64,000 nt of DNA from Clavelina lepadiformis (taxonomy: Eukaryota; Chordata; Ascidiacea; Aplousobranchia; Clavelinidae), in the NCBI RefSeq assembly GCF_947623445.1, contig NC_135241.1:18912501-18976500 (forward strand), in the 5' to 3' direction. Shown piece after piece: positions 1 through 13,206 of the stretch. Position 1 is the first letter of the stretch; each line of letters starts with the position of its first letter. The position numbers were made by a program, and so were the translations under genes. The notes under the pieces were generated by a model. The model saw only the letters and a list, made by a program, of their open reading frames with translations, was not told where the DNA came from and did no database searches.

Positions 1-66
1 AATTTAAATGGGTATTTGTGATGCACTTCCCTAAGGTTGTAGCAGTAACCCTCACTTTTTTGTCAG

Positions 67-135
67 CGTGGTTATCGTGGGGGATACAACAATCGTGGCA
101 GGGGTGGATTCGGAAGAGGTCGAGGTAGATGGTAA
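67..135 (+). CDS. 3' terminal exon of an RGG-box protein (partial)
   Basis: A splice acceptor (T-rich tract ending in CAG at 64-66) is followed by 22 codons and a TAA stop at 133-135. The peptide is Arg/Gly-rich with RGGY, NNRGRGG and GRGRGRW steps, the kind of tail found at the C-terminus of many RNA-binding proteins (LSM14, hnRNP and FUS-like families). Arginines in such tails usually bind RNA and are methylated. The rest of the gene lies left of the window, so the protein cannot be named. The gene is convergent with KLHDC9. The reading frame is the only one that is open and biased, but one short exon is limited evidence. Confidence 0.55.
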   Translation, partial: RGYRGGYNNRGRGGFGRGRGRW

Positions 136-382
136 GAAAGCTTACCATCAAAATACTGCCAAGTTTTGTGTCTTAGAAGATATATGTTGTCTGTGAAGCC
201 CTTTCCATTTATGAAGCATTTCAATTGCCGTAAAGAAGACCATACTTGTGCTGGCAAATTCATGCTGCATGAAATTGTTTGTTACTTGCAACAGTTTATA
301 TTTTTGTACCAAAGTAAAACTTAAGTTTATTTTCAATCGCATGCTTTTCGTCAACTTACTGTAAAACCATTGGTATCCATTT

Positions 383-1883
383 TTAAATAGAAAAGGTTAT
401 TTCCACAATCTTGCTTGGCACAATGCTTTTTTGTTGTACTCCGCCTATCAGGTAAAGTTTTGGTGCGTACCAAATCATTGTGTGGCCCATTTTCTTAAGC
501 AAAGCACAGTCATCGGCTGGTAAAGTAACTTGCCAGCACTTGGTACCGGAAGAATCATAAACTAGCAGATTGTGAGTTATAGTATCTCTCACTTTACCAA
601 ACATTTCACCCCCTTGAACTAGGCAAAAATTTCCTGCAGATACAGCAGCATGGTGACGCAATCTGTGTGATTTACCTGCAACAGGTAGCAGCAGTTTGTT
701 CTTTATCAACTGCAACAAATAACAATCGTTACATCTTCATAACTTATTTAAGCAATGCTTACAAAATTCCGCTTCCTTACTTGATGTATAATATTTCCCA
801 AATCTTCATTAAGAGGTTTGACAGAAGCAGAGATCCTAACTACATCAGTATTCTCAGCATCTCTCCCGCCAACAATTACCAGATTCGCTTGATCTTTCTG
901 TTTTGTATCATGCGATAATTTGTTGAAAGTTAAGCAAGTTGTGTGTCCAGATCTAAGATAAATCATGTTCTTCAATTTTATTTGATAACTTGGAAAATGA
1001 CATTTATTTAACTTCTGACCTGGATGAAATGTGCATAGGAAGCTCAGCATACGTATATTGTCCTTTTTGCAAATTTAGTGTAAGTTTGAAGACACTACCA
1101 AATCTACGTTGCATATGGACACCACCCTCTCTTCCAGTTATTATCATTTCGGTATCTTGCACAACTGTACAGGTATGACTGCTCAGACCTACAAACGCAA
1201 TGTCAGTGAAAACTAACTATACTAAAATTGCCTATCAACGTCAGCAATTGCTGGTTATGATCAAGTATACCAGCTGGAGGATTGGAAGAAGGCATTGCTT
1301 TTAGTAGTGTCCATTGGTAAACATGCATATCAAAGAGCCATACATCAGCTGTCCTTTTCTTCCCATCCCAACCGCCGACTACACAAATATATCGATCCTT
1401 TAATGTAACTGCTGTGTGGTGTGACCTGTTGGAAAAAATATTCTATGCTTTATATTCAACATACAAAACCTAGCATTTATTTATATCCATGGTTTCGTTT
1501 TTTAATAAGACCATAAAAATGTCTCTACATTGCCTATGGCAGTATGAAATAAGAATTGAATATGAACCTTGCAGGACCAACAGTTTTGGTTGGAATTGCA
1601 GATATTTCACCCTTTAATACGTCAAGGAGAACAATGTCGTTTAAAGGATTTTTTGACTGGTATTTGTTAAGACCACCATGAAGATAAACCTGCCACAAAG
1701 CATTCTTATGTAAAACTTATGTCCAATTTTTGACATATGCATCTTTATCTGTATTGTGTATCCACTCCACAGGTATATATGTCAAAAAATATATCCAATT
1801 ACTTTGCCTTGGCAAATGACAGAAGCATGAAAGCAACGAGCAGCAAGTGCATTTAACTCAATATCTTTTACAACGAAGCACAT
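383..1883 (-). CDS. KLHDC9: Kelch domain-containing protein 9
   Basis: Six exons on the minus strand: 1883-1803, 1689-1568, 1425-1271, 1188-1020, 952-781 and 709-383; 1026 nt, 341 aa, close to the roughly 350 aa of human KLHDC9. The kelch propeller is clear: ARCFHA in exon 1, HGG in exon 2, SHHTAV and VVGGWDG in exon 3, GREGGVHMQRR in exon 4, VGGRDA in exon 5, RLRHH and MGHT followed by LIGG in exon 6. GREGGxHxQRR and RLRHH with QGGE are specific signatures of this family. All introns are GT-AG and phases match. Human KLHDC9 is reported to bind cyclin A1; the role here is not shown by the sequence. The start at 1883 is the first ATG before the conserved ARCFH block, and an alternative upstream exon cannot be excluded. 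Confidence 0.88.
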
Positions 1884-4304
1884 TATGAGTGAAGTTTCTC
1901 CTAAAAACTGTACAACTGTGCCTACAAACAGTTCATTTAAGTAAAGTATGATATGACAAGGCAGGAGCTAATTATTATCAATAGTGATTTGATATTAATC
2001 TTCATTATATTTTGTCAAAGATGTTTTATAGAAACAACTGGAAAAAATATAAACTGATTTTAAGTTAAGACTGCATGATAAAGAAAAATTAAATTTTTTA
2101 AATTTCGATGGAATATTTTACAGACTCTCATTCAAAAATTGAAATGAGCATGCTATACAACTTTGACAAACATAATTTTTTCTAAAAAATTTTAGGATAT
2201 GCAACATATTTGGTATGATAGGCAGTCTTAAATCAATAACAATGTACCAAGTCTCACAAACACATTTTGACCAATGTACCAATAGATAATATGTTCTTCT
2301 ATTCTACCATAGTATACTAAAGCATATGTTTAAGTATATTATGAATGTTCCATCCGTCCAACAAATGTTATGGACTTTACTTTAAGTGATTTCTTATGTT
2401 TTGTTTTAAGATTTCCATGTCATCGGTAAAAACTTGTACGCTAGAATTAAGTGTGTAAATGTAACTTTTAATCCAATAAACTTAAACGATATGTTCCAAT
2501 AAAATATTTGTGTTAAACTTAATTTAATATAACTTTTTTTTTACACAATAGTTTTATATCTTTGTTTTCGTATGGTTATCCTTAATTTAATTATGAAGAA
2601 AACCACAGGTAACCAATCATTATGACTCTTATCTCCATGACAACAACATTGCAGAAAAACTTTTTGAAGGGGGCTAATTGGTTTTACCGCAATTCCTGTA
2701 AAGCGGTTGTTATCTATCAGCTTCATCGCGCATTTGTGAGTTTTTTTCTGAAAAAGTAGCTACAGTTTCTATATTAGTATAGTTACTGGTTTGTTTTAGC
2801 AAGAGCTAGCCTAGTTGGACTTTCGTAAACTAGCTTTTTAATCTACCAAATCAAACTGCTTCTTTGACAAGATTTAGCGTGTGCAAAAGATCGAAAGGCA
2901 CAATTCGAGTCCGCACGCACTGGCCGACAGGTGCATATTTTGATGTTTTAACAAGTCTCTGTACAGCTTTTTTGCCATAAAATTTGCAAAAATGCCTATA
3001 AATTTTACCAAAGTGCATAATCTGAAAATTATGCGCATTAATGCACCTGAAATGCGCTACTGAGTCTCAGGAAAACAGCACTTGAGTGTGCCTTTGCCAA
3101 ACTCTGCAAACTGGTCTATCCTATATGCCAAGAAAATGGCTTGCAAAACACGAACAGTTTTGCATAGATGAGATATATTTTTAACAACAATTACAACTCA
3201 CGCCAAAATAATGCAAATTAAGTAAAAATTGTGGTTGACTATTTCTACGTAGGAGAATATTGTACTCCAAAAATGGCATTTGCATTATCCACTAGCCGAG
3301 CCTAATTGCAGGAGTACAGTATTGCAGCAGACGTATTATACCATAGCTCCAGATATAAAATATTGTTTTTTGTATGGGTAGCAAGAATTCAGATGGGAAA
3401 ATTTGCTGGTTTCGGGTGAAAAATCCCCTGCGCTACAAGATGAAACAATAGGTATTATACGCACAATTAGTTTTTATCACCCACGCATTTAGCAAAGTTT
3501 CCAATCTGGGCAAGAATCATACATATTTAATGAAGCAGTTCTCAGATCTTAACTCTCATTTGCATGATGGGGTCATTTGCATGAGGTTTAAAAGAGTTGA
3601 CAATTGGACAAATTGACCAGTGTTGAACTGGCATTGAACCTAATTAAAATCACACTTTTTAAGGGTAATAGTAAGATAGTCTACGGCAGGGTTGTAACCA
3701 AGTCATTTTTTTCTCACTTGAGTCAAGTCAAGCCAGTGCCTTCACAACACTATTCTGAGATCACACTATGCGTTGCATTAAAGTGATTAGTATAATGTTA
3801 TGGCTGTCTAACACGGTGGAAAGCATGGCAACTGCATCCTCAAGATTTTTTTTGGTGCACCCGAATGTCTCCTTTTTTACCGCCAAAAAATAAGGCCCTT
3901 GGGCATTGTGTTTAGTCTATTGTTCATTGCAGACTGAAAATTGCACCTAGTCAACCATTTTGCACCAGGTCACCCTTATTTAGGTCGTTCTGCACCCCCG
4001 AGATCTTGTCAAAAAGTTCCATGCTTTTCAGCGTAGGCTGTCTAAAAACTAATCTGGTTGATACTTATGACAGAGATTTGTAATTGTTTAGAAAAACATA
4101 CGATTTTGTAACCTAAACTTGTCTTTCTTGTCCTCACTGTTGCCATAATGTGATTTGAGTAATTTTGGACGTTGACTCAATTCATCAAAAAACGTGACTC
4201 AAGTCACTACAACACTGGTCTATTGTACTTTATACTAATACAATTTTTAATTGAAGACTTGATTGCAGAGTTGATGTTTTAAAAGCATGCATGATTTAGG
4301 CAAT
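1884..4304. other. Intergenic region between KLHDC9 and calaxin
   Basis: This AT-rich spacer separates two divergently transcribed genes, so it should carry both promoters. Only short random-looking open frames were seen (for example 2541-2726 and 3604-3786), none resembling a known protein. The only structured part is the hAT-type element at 3687-4217. Confidence 0.6.
3687..4217. mobile_element. Non-autonomous hAT-type element (MITE)
   Basis: The left end begins CAGGGTTGTAACCAAGTCA and the right end, read inward on the other strand, begins CAGTGTTGTAGTGACTTGAG, giving imperfect terminal inverted repeats. Flanking 8-mers are GTCTACGG (3679-3686) and GTCTATTG (4218-4225), a 6/8 match as expected for an old 8-bp hAT target duplication. 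There is no coding capacity. A related copy lies at about 13379-13731, sharing an internal stretch around TAATTGTTTA and the CAACACT right end. Confidence 0.7.
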
Positions 4305-5934
4305 ATGAACAAAAAGAATCATAAAATAGCAGAAGAGTTATTTAAAACATCATCACAAAAGCACTGTGAGTACCTTTAATTTTTTATTACAACCATAAAC
4401 TCTTAATTAAATTTCTACAGTGAAAAGTAATAGTTTACTACACAAGAAGTTATGCACGGAATATTGTTAATAGTGTGAAGTTAATATGTAACAGTGTTCT
4501 ATTAACTGATATTTAAGAGTATCAATTTGAATCTAGTTAATAAAAATGAAGTGGAAGCCCTCATACATACATACTTCAGCCTTTTTGAAGGGGTAAAGAT
4601 GGATCGCAATCAGTTTCGTGACATTCTGCATGGAACATTCAACATGACAGAAGATTTATTAATGGACAGAGGTGAAATGGCATTGCTATTACAATTTCCT
4701 CATTAATAAAATATCTTTTAACTTAGTTAAAATTAGCAATGTTGAATCTTTAATATTTATAAGCTTGAGGGTTGTCAATTCATAGGGTCTTGGTTACATA
4801 TCTATAGTTTAACTTTTTAAATTTTTAGTGTTCAGAGCGTTTGACAAAGATAGTGATTCCTATATATGTCTTTCTGAATGGGTGGAAGGTCTTTCAACAT
4901 TTATAAGAGGCACCTTGGACGAGCGTATTGAATGTAAGATTGACTTATAAATTGCACTGATAACTAGGGAAAACTAAAGCCAATATTTATTTACAAACCA
5001 AACTGGTATCAGTACAACAAAACTTTTAATTTTAGATAGTTGTAAAGAACTTTTAAACCAATTTAATATATTAACCCAAAGAATGGTCAAATTTTTCTCC
5101 AGGTTTTTCCATTGTTAAGTGTATAATTTTCTTTAATGCTGCAGGATATATGCAGTATATTCGCTGCCCCAAAATACTTTTTACTTGTGTAATTTAGATT
5201 GTGTTCTACTGTTCTTACATCCTATCTTCCGAATTTGATTTAGTTAAAAAGTACTGGAATAAATGAAGGTACTCCTTTGAATTATCGTGCTTGTTAATTC
5301 AATACATAGCAGATGCACACATTTAATGATATTGTGAAGATAGAAAAGTGGTTGCTCAACTGAAAACATCTACATATTGTAACTTGTGGTACATAAAGAT
5401 TTTGAGTCCTGTAAAGGGAATCAAATTTAGAATATTGCTTATATTTTTTTTTCTATTCTGATTGAAGATGCATTCACTGTTTATGATTTGAATGGTGATG
5501 GTTATATTTCACGAGAAGAAATGTTTCAAATGTTGAAAAATTCTCTCGTAAAACAACCTACAGAGGAGGACCCAGATGAAGGAATAAAAGACTTGGTGGA
5601 GTTAACATTGAAGAAAATGGTTTGACTAAAGTTTTTTTTTCTTTCTGAGATGGATGATTAGGCACTACAACTAATGACATGCAATGATGTTACTTCAATA
5701 ATGCTCTCTTTCTTTCACTGGACTTTGTTTCTGTGCAGAAGCTGTTACAAAAATTAGCACTATTGTAATATTTTTTAACAGGATATTGACCATGATAGCC
5801 GCCTTTCTAAAGCTGACTTCGAAACTGCTGTGAAAACAGAACCTTTATTGCTGGAAGTATTTGGTCCTTGCCTTCCAGATGAAAAATGTGCAACTCTGTT
5901 TGAAGAACAAGTTTTCCATTCCAAAAAATTTTAA
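4305..5934 (+). CDS. CLXN: Calaxin (EF-hand protein, EFCAB1)
   Basis: Five exons: 4305-4365, 4537-4671, 4829-4933, 5468-5619 and 5782-5934; 606 nt, 201 aa (human 211). Three EF-hands are visible: [24 protein letters not shown] and [12 protein letters not shown], the last ending in Asp instead of Glu. The block [13 protein letters not shown] and the tail FGPCLPDEK are family hallmarks. Calaxin is a Ca2+ sensor of axonemal outer-arm dynein, studied in Ciona sperm, where it controls flagellar bending during chemotaxis; it also acts in motile cilia. The short first exon is placed by ATG at 4305 and a T|TT split Phe codon across the first intron. An AATAAG-like signal near 6020 may serve polyadenylation. 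Confidence 0.93.
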
Positions 5935-8900
5935 ATTGTAATACAGTACCGTAAAAGTGCACTTACTTCCATGTGTTTCGTGATGTTATATTTGTTGTTA
6001 TATGTTGTATTAATACAAAAATAAGGAAAAAACATTAAATTTGTTCTCAAAGGCTTAATGGTTCTTGAGACAACTTTTTATATAGCTTAAACCAACTTCA
6101 TCTTTATTGCAAAAGTTGTCAAAATTTATTGCGCCAAAATGGAAAATATTATCATTGTGACTTGATCATTAAATAGTGGGATAATATTGTAGTTTTACAA
6201 CATTTTGAAAACAAAGACTTGGATAGAACCATTCATTTGTGAAGATACGATCTGCTTTACCGAAAGAGCTTGCCTAGTATTTTGCTCGTATCACCTAAAA
6301 TGATGTGGTTATGTGACGTTTCTATAGGTGATAAGAGATTTGAGTGTTTATATATTACTGAGATGTGAAATATTTTGCGTTTGTACTGTTTAGAGTAAAA
6401 GTGTCAGCCGGCAAGCAAGCAATGTTTTTTTCACACAATACATTTGTGGTACTGTACCAATCATCATTGCTAAGTCCAGCGATCCATCAGGCGGTTTTGT
6501 ATTCGACAGTATTTCTTTACAGCTGTAGCCTGAACTTGGTAATATGACAAATTTTTTTGTTCGTTTGTGTATTACTTGTGTGAAGTATTACACAACAACC
6601 ATATCCGCCATAAAGACCGCGTACACTGGCGGCTGTTGTTAGGGATGAGCGAGGACGATTGATGGTTGATGACTTGTTTTACTTCTGCTTCGATGATATG
6701 AGTTCTCATTTCTCAAACGGCGTGACAATGCTGTTAGTTGCTTGATTCTGTCTATACAAATTACTAATTGATAAAGTTCCCATATTGTTTATTATAAGAC
6801 ACAAAGGTTTTCACCTTCGGGCAAAGCTTACTGAATGTTGCATTGCGCAGTAGTAACCAGTGAAATCGATCACGTAAAGGAAGGATTGCAAACATTACAT
6901 CGGTATATATATGGCACACCAGTTCAAGCGAGGTAATTTATCTGAACGTCATTAAGGAGAATTCAAGTCCGGTCAACAATTGAATTGCAAGATCCCAAAA
7001 TAAAATTCAACCATTTACAAAACAAATCGTGACGTAACCGTCACAGTACTGCACAGCATAGGCTTCAGCAGAACCACTGAAAAGGAGCAAGTGCGGTTAA
7101 TGCCTGATCCGAATTGCAATGCCACAACAGTTGCCGGAAACGTACATTAGTGTAGCTTACAGTACTTCACAAACAATTGCAAACTTTTATATCGAGTTGC
7201 CAGTGGGCTTTCGCTTTCTCCCTTTATGGTTTTCATTTTGGTGTCTATTTTGAGAGCGACTGTTTCATCGAAAGTAGGTCACACAGTCTCAGCACCGGAT
7301 TGACATGGCTGAGTGCCCTGGGGCTCAGCATTGGTGGGGGCCAATAATAAAACTATAATTTAAGCGCGCATGTGCCAAGTTTAGCTTTATGAACTACAAC
7401 ACCTTTTTGTAGATCTAATTAGACCAGACAGCTGCTGTTATTGTTCAATCAATAAAGAATTGCGCACCTAGTCTATATTTAGAATAACAGCGTCAGCTTG
7501 AAAATATCAAAATACCGATAACCATCACTGTAATTTTGCGTTAGTAAGTAAAACCGTAGATAGTTAACATACAGTGGCGCGTTGAGGGGAAGCAAAAGCT
7601 TAAAAATTGGTTTTAAATCTCCTGAGCTTGTCTTCCCCCCAAAAAACTTGTGATTTTTCGCTTCAAATACCGCTTTAAAATGCCTTAAACGAAATGTATT
7701 TTCATATCTTTATGTGGACAATACAGTAACCAAATTATAATTCCACTTTTGAGACGCCGTGTAGATTACAACATGCAAGGCCGCCAACATTGATTTTGAA
7801 ATGCTGTAAACCCGCCTGTTAATCTTATACGTTTTTCTGTGTAGGTTGGAGCTGATAAGAAGAGGTAAACAAGGAAATGCAATAAACAAAAAAGATTGAA
7901 AGCGTAAAAAGGCCTATGGTTTAAAGACGTTAGGTCCGTGAGGTAGTATGGCCCAATACCCCTCCTTAAATACACTAGTGTTAGCATAAAATAGTATTTA
8001 GGAGGGTAAATGACAGATTCCCGGAAAATGTTTTAAGATTTTGATGTTTTTCTGAGCAACAATTTTACGCCAATCTGCTGATATAGATTTGTCCCAAAAA
8101 TATTTAGAAAAGACCTATACAATTCATTAGTAGGCTCCACCACGATAACGTTAGTAGTATCAACGAAATTTTTATACTTTCTTGACCAATTATATTTTAA
8201 CAAAAAAATCTGGGCATAACTCTCTACGAAGCTTATATTACAAAGATGGGCAAACTGAGGGTCGCCGACATGTTTTTTGTAGCTCTTCTAGCTGAATAGT
8301 AACATCCATTATTATTCATTATCCATGCATTGTTTACGGTATTTGTACTGACACTACCGATTTTGCGGCTCGCTGGTGTTTGTAGTTTTCTACAAGTGAC
8401 TCTTTCATTGAACAAGTTTACCCACCACTGTTATATTGGGTAGGGACCGTAGCCGTACTCAATTTACGATTTTTGTAATGCCATTTCTTTTTAACATCTA
8501 TACTTTGGACAACGTGGTAACCGTATTTTACTTTTACAACTCGATCAAACAGTGAAGAACTCCGTATCTGCAACTGCAACGCTCAATTTGCATTGTTGAA
8601 AGTAGGTTCTTCAGAAATTTTCTCTCGATGCTTGATAACCAGAACAGCAAGCAATCTGTCGTGTTTCACGATCAGCCAATTATGTTCTTGACTTTAGTCG
8701 TTGTTTTACAAAAATTGCTGTCTGAAGCCTTCATGTCATAGCATCGTACTTAATATACAGTATTGCAGTGGTTATAATAGCAATATAATAGCCTATAGCC
8801 GATGAGGAGTCGCAAAAAAAGCAATGAACTAAACGACTTGGAAACACCTATGATCCCCAAAAATTGAATCCGTTATAGAAGGTCAATGTCCCGATTAAGG

Positions 8901-10762
8901 TCCCCTCCGTAAATATGTTAGTCTTTAGCAAGTTCTTTTTCAATGATGACGAACTATTGCCGAATTTAAGTCGTGCAAAGACTTTTCTCAATCCGAGGAT
9001 GGAGATTGTGATACCATACCAATCCATTGTGTTAGTGTGCGCTAAATACGCGAGCCAATTAAAACTTAACTCAACTAAGTGCACACTAAGTCTAGTTTTT
9101 GGTCCTCTCTCAAGCTTGGCTGCTGACAACAACTCAGTGGAGTAGCGCTGCCGCTTGTCGCTCAAATAGTCAAGTCTTGTCTCATGTAAGTTGAGTTTTT
9201 GATCCCCACCCTAAAAGTCTTGCCAAGACATAAGCTCAAGGCTACGCAGCCCTATGGTTATCGAGAAAGACACGCTCGTATCACAGTCAAATAGCATTCA
9301 TTGTGAGGGACGCTTCAACCGATATGGATAAACTTTCCTAGAGGCGGAAGCCCACGTCAACGCAATTACTTCAGGGCCGTGCGATCGTGGTGTGGTGAGA
9401 AGGTTGTTTAACACTGGTATAAAAAAAGCCTTTAGAGAATCACCAATTCATTAAAAACTCGGAGGTGCCCATTTGATTTTTGTTCTGACGTCTTTGAACT
9501 AGAACCACGTGGCAACGCCTACCAATGCCACCAATCACTTCGTCCTAAAATACGTTGTGTAATTAGGGGAATCCCACATGTAAGTCGAGCAGTGATTATT
9601 ACTTAAAAGTTATTGCACTATGTGCTCACTCAGTATTTGAGTGGACCGACTTGAGTAGGACCGACAGCGTCTATATCACCAGGAAAAATTTTTCAATAAA
9701 ATTCAGAAAGTTTTTCGTGTTTCAAGGACCAGTACATTTAAAGATATCGTGTCAATCGTTAAATTGTCGTTTTAGCCAACTTTCAATTGCCACCATATAA
9801 ACTTTTCAGTAGGGTGTTGTATAGCGGAAGCCTAACTCTTATATATAACCCTGCACACCTGGTAAAAACGTTTGCAATTTGAACGTTGAATCGAAATAAG
9901 TCTCTTGTTCTGTTAACCAGTGTTAACTAATCAAAGACTGAATTAAAACAGTACACACATTTCGCAAAGACTTTGCAACTTCCCAAAAAATTGCTGGTGG
10001 TTGAAAACCATTGTGTTACCCTACTGGTAACCTAAAAGCCATAAAATACTAGTTCTAATCTACCTGCTAAACTTTTTTCTCATTTTTATATCTCAAACAA
10101 CGCAATCTGACATTGAAATCCAGGAGGTGTATTCTGTGCAAGGCATAGCCTACGCTTTAGGATAGTTTTGCATATATTGCAAGTATAACAATGATGGGCT
10201 ATGCCAAATATATCTCTCTAAAAAAATAAGTATTGTGAATCTGCTTTCTTTTTTAATGATCGTGGCTTTCCATGAGGATGCAGTTGCCATGGTTTCAATA
10301 TGATTGCGCCAAACCGTGAATTTGCTCTGTGCCATGCCAAGGTCAAACCAATTTTATGCTACTTGACTGTACATCACATCGTAAATCTTCAGCGTAACTC
10401 ACATGGAATGGAGTCTTAGATGAAATAAATACTTCCATTAAATTAAACCAATTCCATTAAAACCTAGATTAAAAGCAGGAGTTCCACTGTACTTCATAGT
10501 AAATACCGGCAATAGTGTATAAGATTTTTAATTCGAGACATAAATTTCTGTATTTGACAGTGGTCAGGTCAATTCTCTAATCATACTCTATCTGTGCTTA
10601 CCAATTAGGCTAGTAGTCTTCTCACGTTAATAGGAATACAATGATGGTGTAATCTAATAATGTAAACTAATTTTACCTTAAATTCTATAGATGTTAACCA
10701 CTTGATTTTTTTGTTTGCAGTACAACATAATTCTTTGTTAATTATACTGACATTTTAACACA
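5935..10762. other. Gene-free interval between calaxin and ACAD8
   Basis: No exon resembling a known protein was found over 4.8 kb. The longest open frame (8848-9165, minus) overlaps another open frame on the plus strand and shows no domain, splice or codon support. Around 7283-7345 a GC-rich stretch resembles a transposon end, and 7573-7764 belongs to a repeat shared with 18590-18888. The remainder is AT-rich and unremarkable. Confidence 0.55.
7573..7764 (+). repeat. Short interspersed repeat, copy 1
   Basis: It begins CAGTGGCGCGTTGAGGGG and ends near TTTTGAGACGCCGTG. Its reverse complement shares ACGGCGTCTCAAAAGTG, an AAAATACATT tract and a TTTGAARCGAAAAA motif with 18590-18888, in the same order. 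The ends look like those of a hAT-type MITE, but I found no convincing target duplication, so the class is tentative. Confidence 0.45.
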
Positions 10763-13206
10763 ATGCATTGCATAAAAAATTTGCAAAAGTTTGTAAGCGG
10801 TTCATCTTTAAAGTATATTTCCAGGAAATTTATTCCCAACTATTGTGTTACCTTTACCCGCCATCATGCTGCTTCATGCATAGATCGTAAGTTCAAGAAT
10901 GTGTGTTGCATTTACAATGTAGTATTGTTTATTATTAATATTCTTAAAGCCAATCAACGTGTTCACATTGTTGTAGCATCAATTGGATTAAGTGATGAAG
11001 AAAAAGAATTCCAAAGTGTTGCCTTAAATTTTGCTGAAAATGAGCTCTTTCCTAATATGCAGAAATGGGATAAAGAGGTGACTTAAATCTTGTAATGTCC
11101 TAACATTTGTATAATACCTTACTACGTGGTTATATAAAAAAATATGATGAAACCAAGGAATTATATGCAAAAATTAATCATGTATATATAGGAGCATTTT
11201 CCAGTTGATGTAATAAAGAAAACGGCTGAATTGGGTTTTGGGGGATTATATTGTGAAGAAAAATATGGTGGTACAGGATTATCTCGCCTTGCTACATCTG
11301 TTGTGTTTGAAGCTTTATCAACTGGATGTGTGACAACAACTGCATACATTAGTATTCACAAGTATAATATGAGCTTTAAAATTTTATCCAAACTGTAGAT
11401 TGACATCATCAAACACATTACTCAATTACACAAGATATGTTTTTACGAACACAAACTTCAGATACATAAAAGGTTGATGTTTCTAGTATGGTGGCATGGA
11501 TGATAAACAAATTTGGGAATGAAGAACAGAAGCAATCTCTTCTTCAAGAGCTCATTTCCATGAAAAAGTTGGCCTCATATTGCCTGACTGAACCAGGTGA
11601 CATAACTTTTTGTTTTGGATTTTTGCTTTGAACAAAGCAGTTTACAGCATTTAGCAGCATTATATTACTTATCATTTTGAAACTTGGTTGGAGTTAGTTT
11701 TGTTAAATGTTAAGCAATTTTTATGATATAGGCAGTGGGAGTGATGCTGCAGCTCTCTTGACATCAGCTGTTAAAGACGGCGATCAGTATGTTCTTAACG
11801 GTTCCAAGGTATTAACATGCTATTCACTCAACTAAATATATCACTTAACAGAATTTTATAACAAATTAAGTGAACAACTTATGTAGTAATTACTACACTA
11901 CACTAAAAGCTTTATGGTACAGTGACTGTATCTATTTGTTACTTAAGGCTTTCATCAGTGGTGCAAGTGCCACCGATGTTTATCTTGTTATGGTGAGGAC
12001 TGGTGATCATGGTCCAAAGGGTATATCAACTGTGATAGTGGAACGGGACACTCCTGGCCTAAGTTTTGGAAAAGTAGAAGATAAAGTATGTTTCCCTTGG
12101 ATCATTATATCAATCACGAACAGTTTTTGAAGTTGTTGTGGAAAATGTGAACTTGTTGTTCTAAACTTCTTGTATGCTTGGCTGACACCGAAATTATGTT
12201 TGACTAAAAATGTTGAGTGCTGTAATTTAACTTCACAGTTGCAAAAGAAATCTACCTAGTGGTGAGGTTTATTTGTTGTTCTGAAGATATGTTTTCATTT
12301 CTTCTATTATGTCCTGCAGCTTGGATGGAAAAGTCAGCCCACTCGTATTGTAAACTTTGAGGACTGTGTTATTCCCATAACCAATCAAATTGGACCTGAT
12401 GGGGTAGGATTTAACATCGCCATGGCTGGCCTTAATGGTGGAAGGATAAATATTGGTAAGAAAAAGCTATAAAAAGTAGATTGTTGTTAAAATACAGTAC
12501 AAGCCTAGAATAGATATGTTTTTTTTGTTCAGCATCCACTTCCCTGGGCGGTGCACAAAAATCATATGAACTTGCAAAGGATCATTTAGGTGTCAGAAAA
12601 GCATTTGGAAAAGAGCTCATTAATAATCAAGTCAAAAGTTTTTTAGATTCATATTGTTAAACAGCCTTTTTTCCGGTTGTATTTGATATAAATTGTAAAG
12701 AACTAATTAATTAAACATTTAATACAACCATGGAAACTTTCTGTTTTCAGTATTTGCAATTTAAAATGGCTGAAATGGCTACAAGGCTTGTATCATCTCG
12801 CTTAATTGTACGTGAGGCCGCAAGAGCTTTGGATAATCAACTGCCAAGTGCTCCAGCTCTGTGTGCTATGGCAAAACTTCATGCTACTGACAATTGTTTT
12901 GATGTAAGATTATGATTGTATTTTGCCCATACCAACTTCAGTCATATTGTGGAAAATCTTGACGTTAAATCGAGTTGTATTAGCTGTTTTGTTAAACTTT
13001 GTCCAGATTTGTTTTATGCTGTAGTCTGTGAAATATATACAATTTTAAAGGTCTGCAATGATGCGTTACAAATGTTTGGTGGATATGGATACCTCAGGGA
13101 TTACCCAGTTCAACAATTTGTCAGAGATGTCCGGGTCAATCAAATTCTTGAAGGAACAAATGAAATCATGAGAATGCTTGTTGCTAGAAATGCTTTAAAA
13201 TCATAG
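10763..13206 (+). CDS. ACAD8: Isobutyryl-CoA dehydrogenase, mitochondrial
   Basis: Ten exons: 10763-10886, 10977-11077, 11192-11361, 11487-11596, 11732-11808, 11948-12085, 12320-12455, 12533-12630, 12751-12903 and 13051-13206; 1263 nt, 420 aa (human 415). The enzyme is an FAD-dependent flavoprotein of valine breakdown, oxidising isobutyryl-CoA to methacrylyl-CoA and passing electrons to ETF. The first 40 residues are basic and Asp/Glu-poor, as expected for a mitochondrial presequence. Landmarks: CIDPSIGLS at the mature start, TGLSRL, YCLTEPGSGSDAA (FAD/substrate signature), [21 protein letters not shown] and [11 protein letters not shown], where Glu403 is the expected catalytic base. Along the whole length it matches ACAD8 better than short-chain or 2-methylbutyryl paralogues, by recall. 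Nothing is broken. Confidence 0.93.

Noticed and set aside
2881-2930. TTCGAGTCC-like motif that might mark a tRNA T-arm.
   Set aside because: No matching acceptor, D or anticodon arms could be folded around it.
8848-9165. 105-codon open frame (minus), overlapped by a 76-codon frame (plus).
   Set aside because: Open in two directions over the same bases, no domain, no splice partner and no conserved motif; most likely chance.
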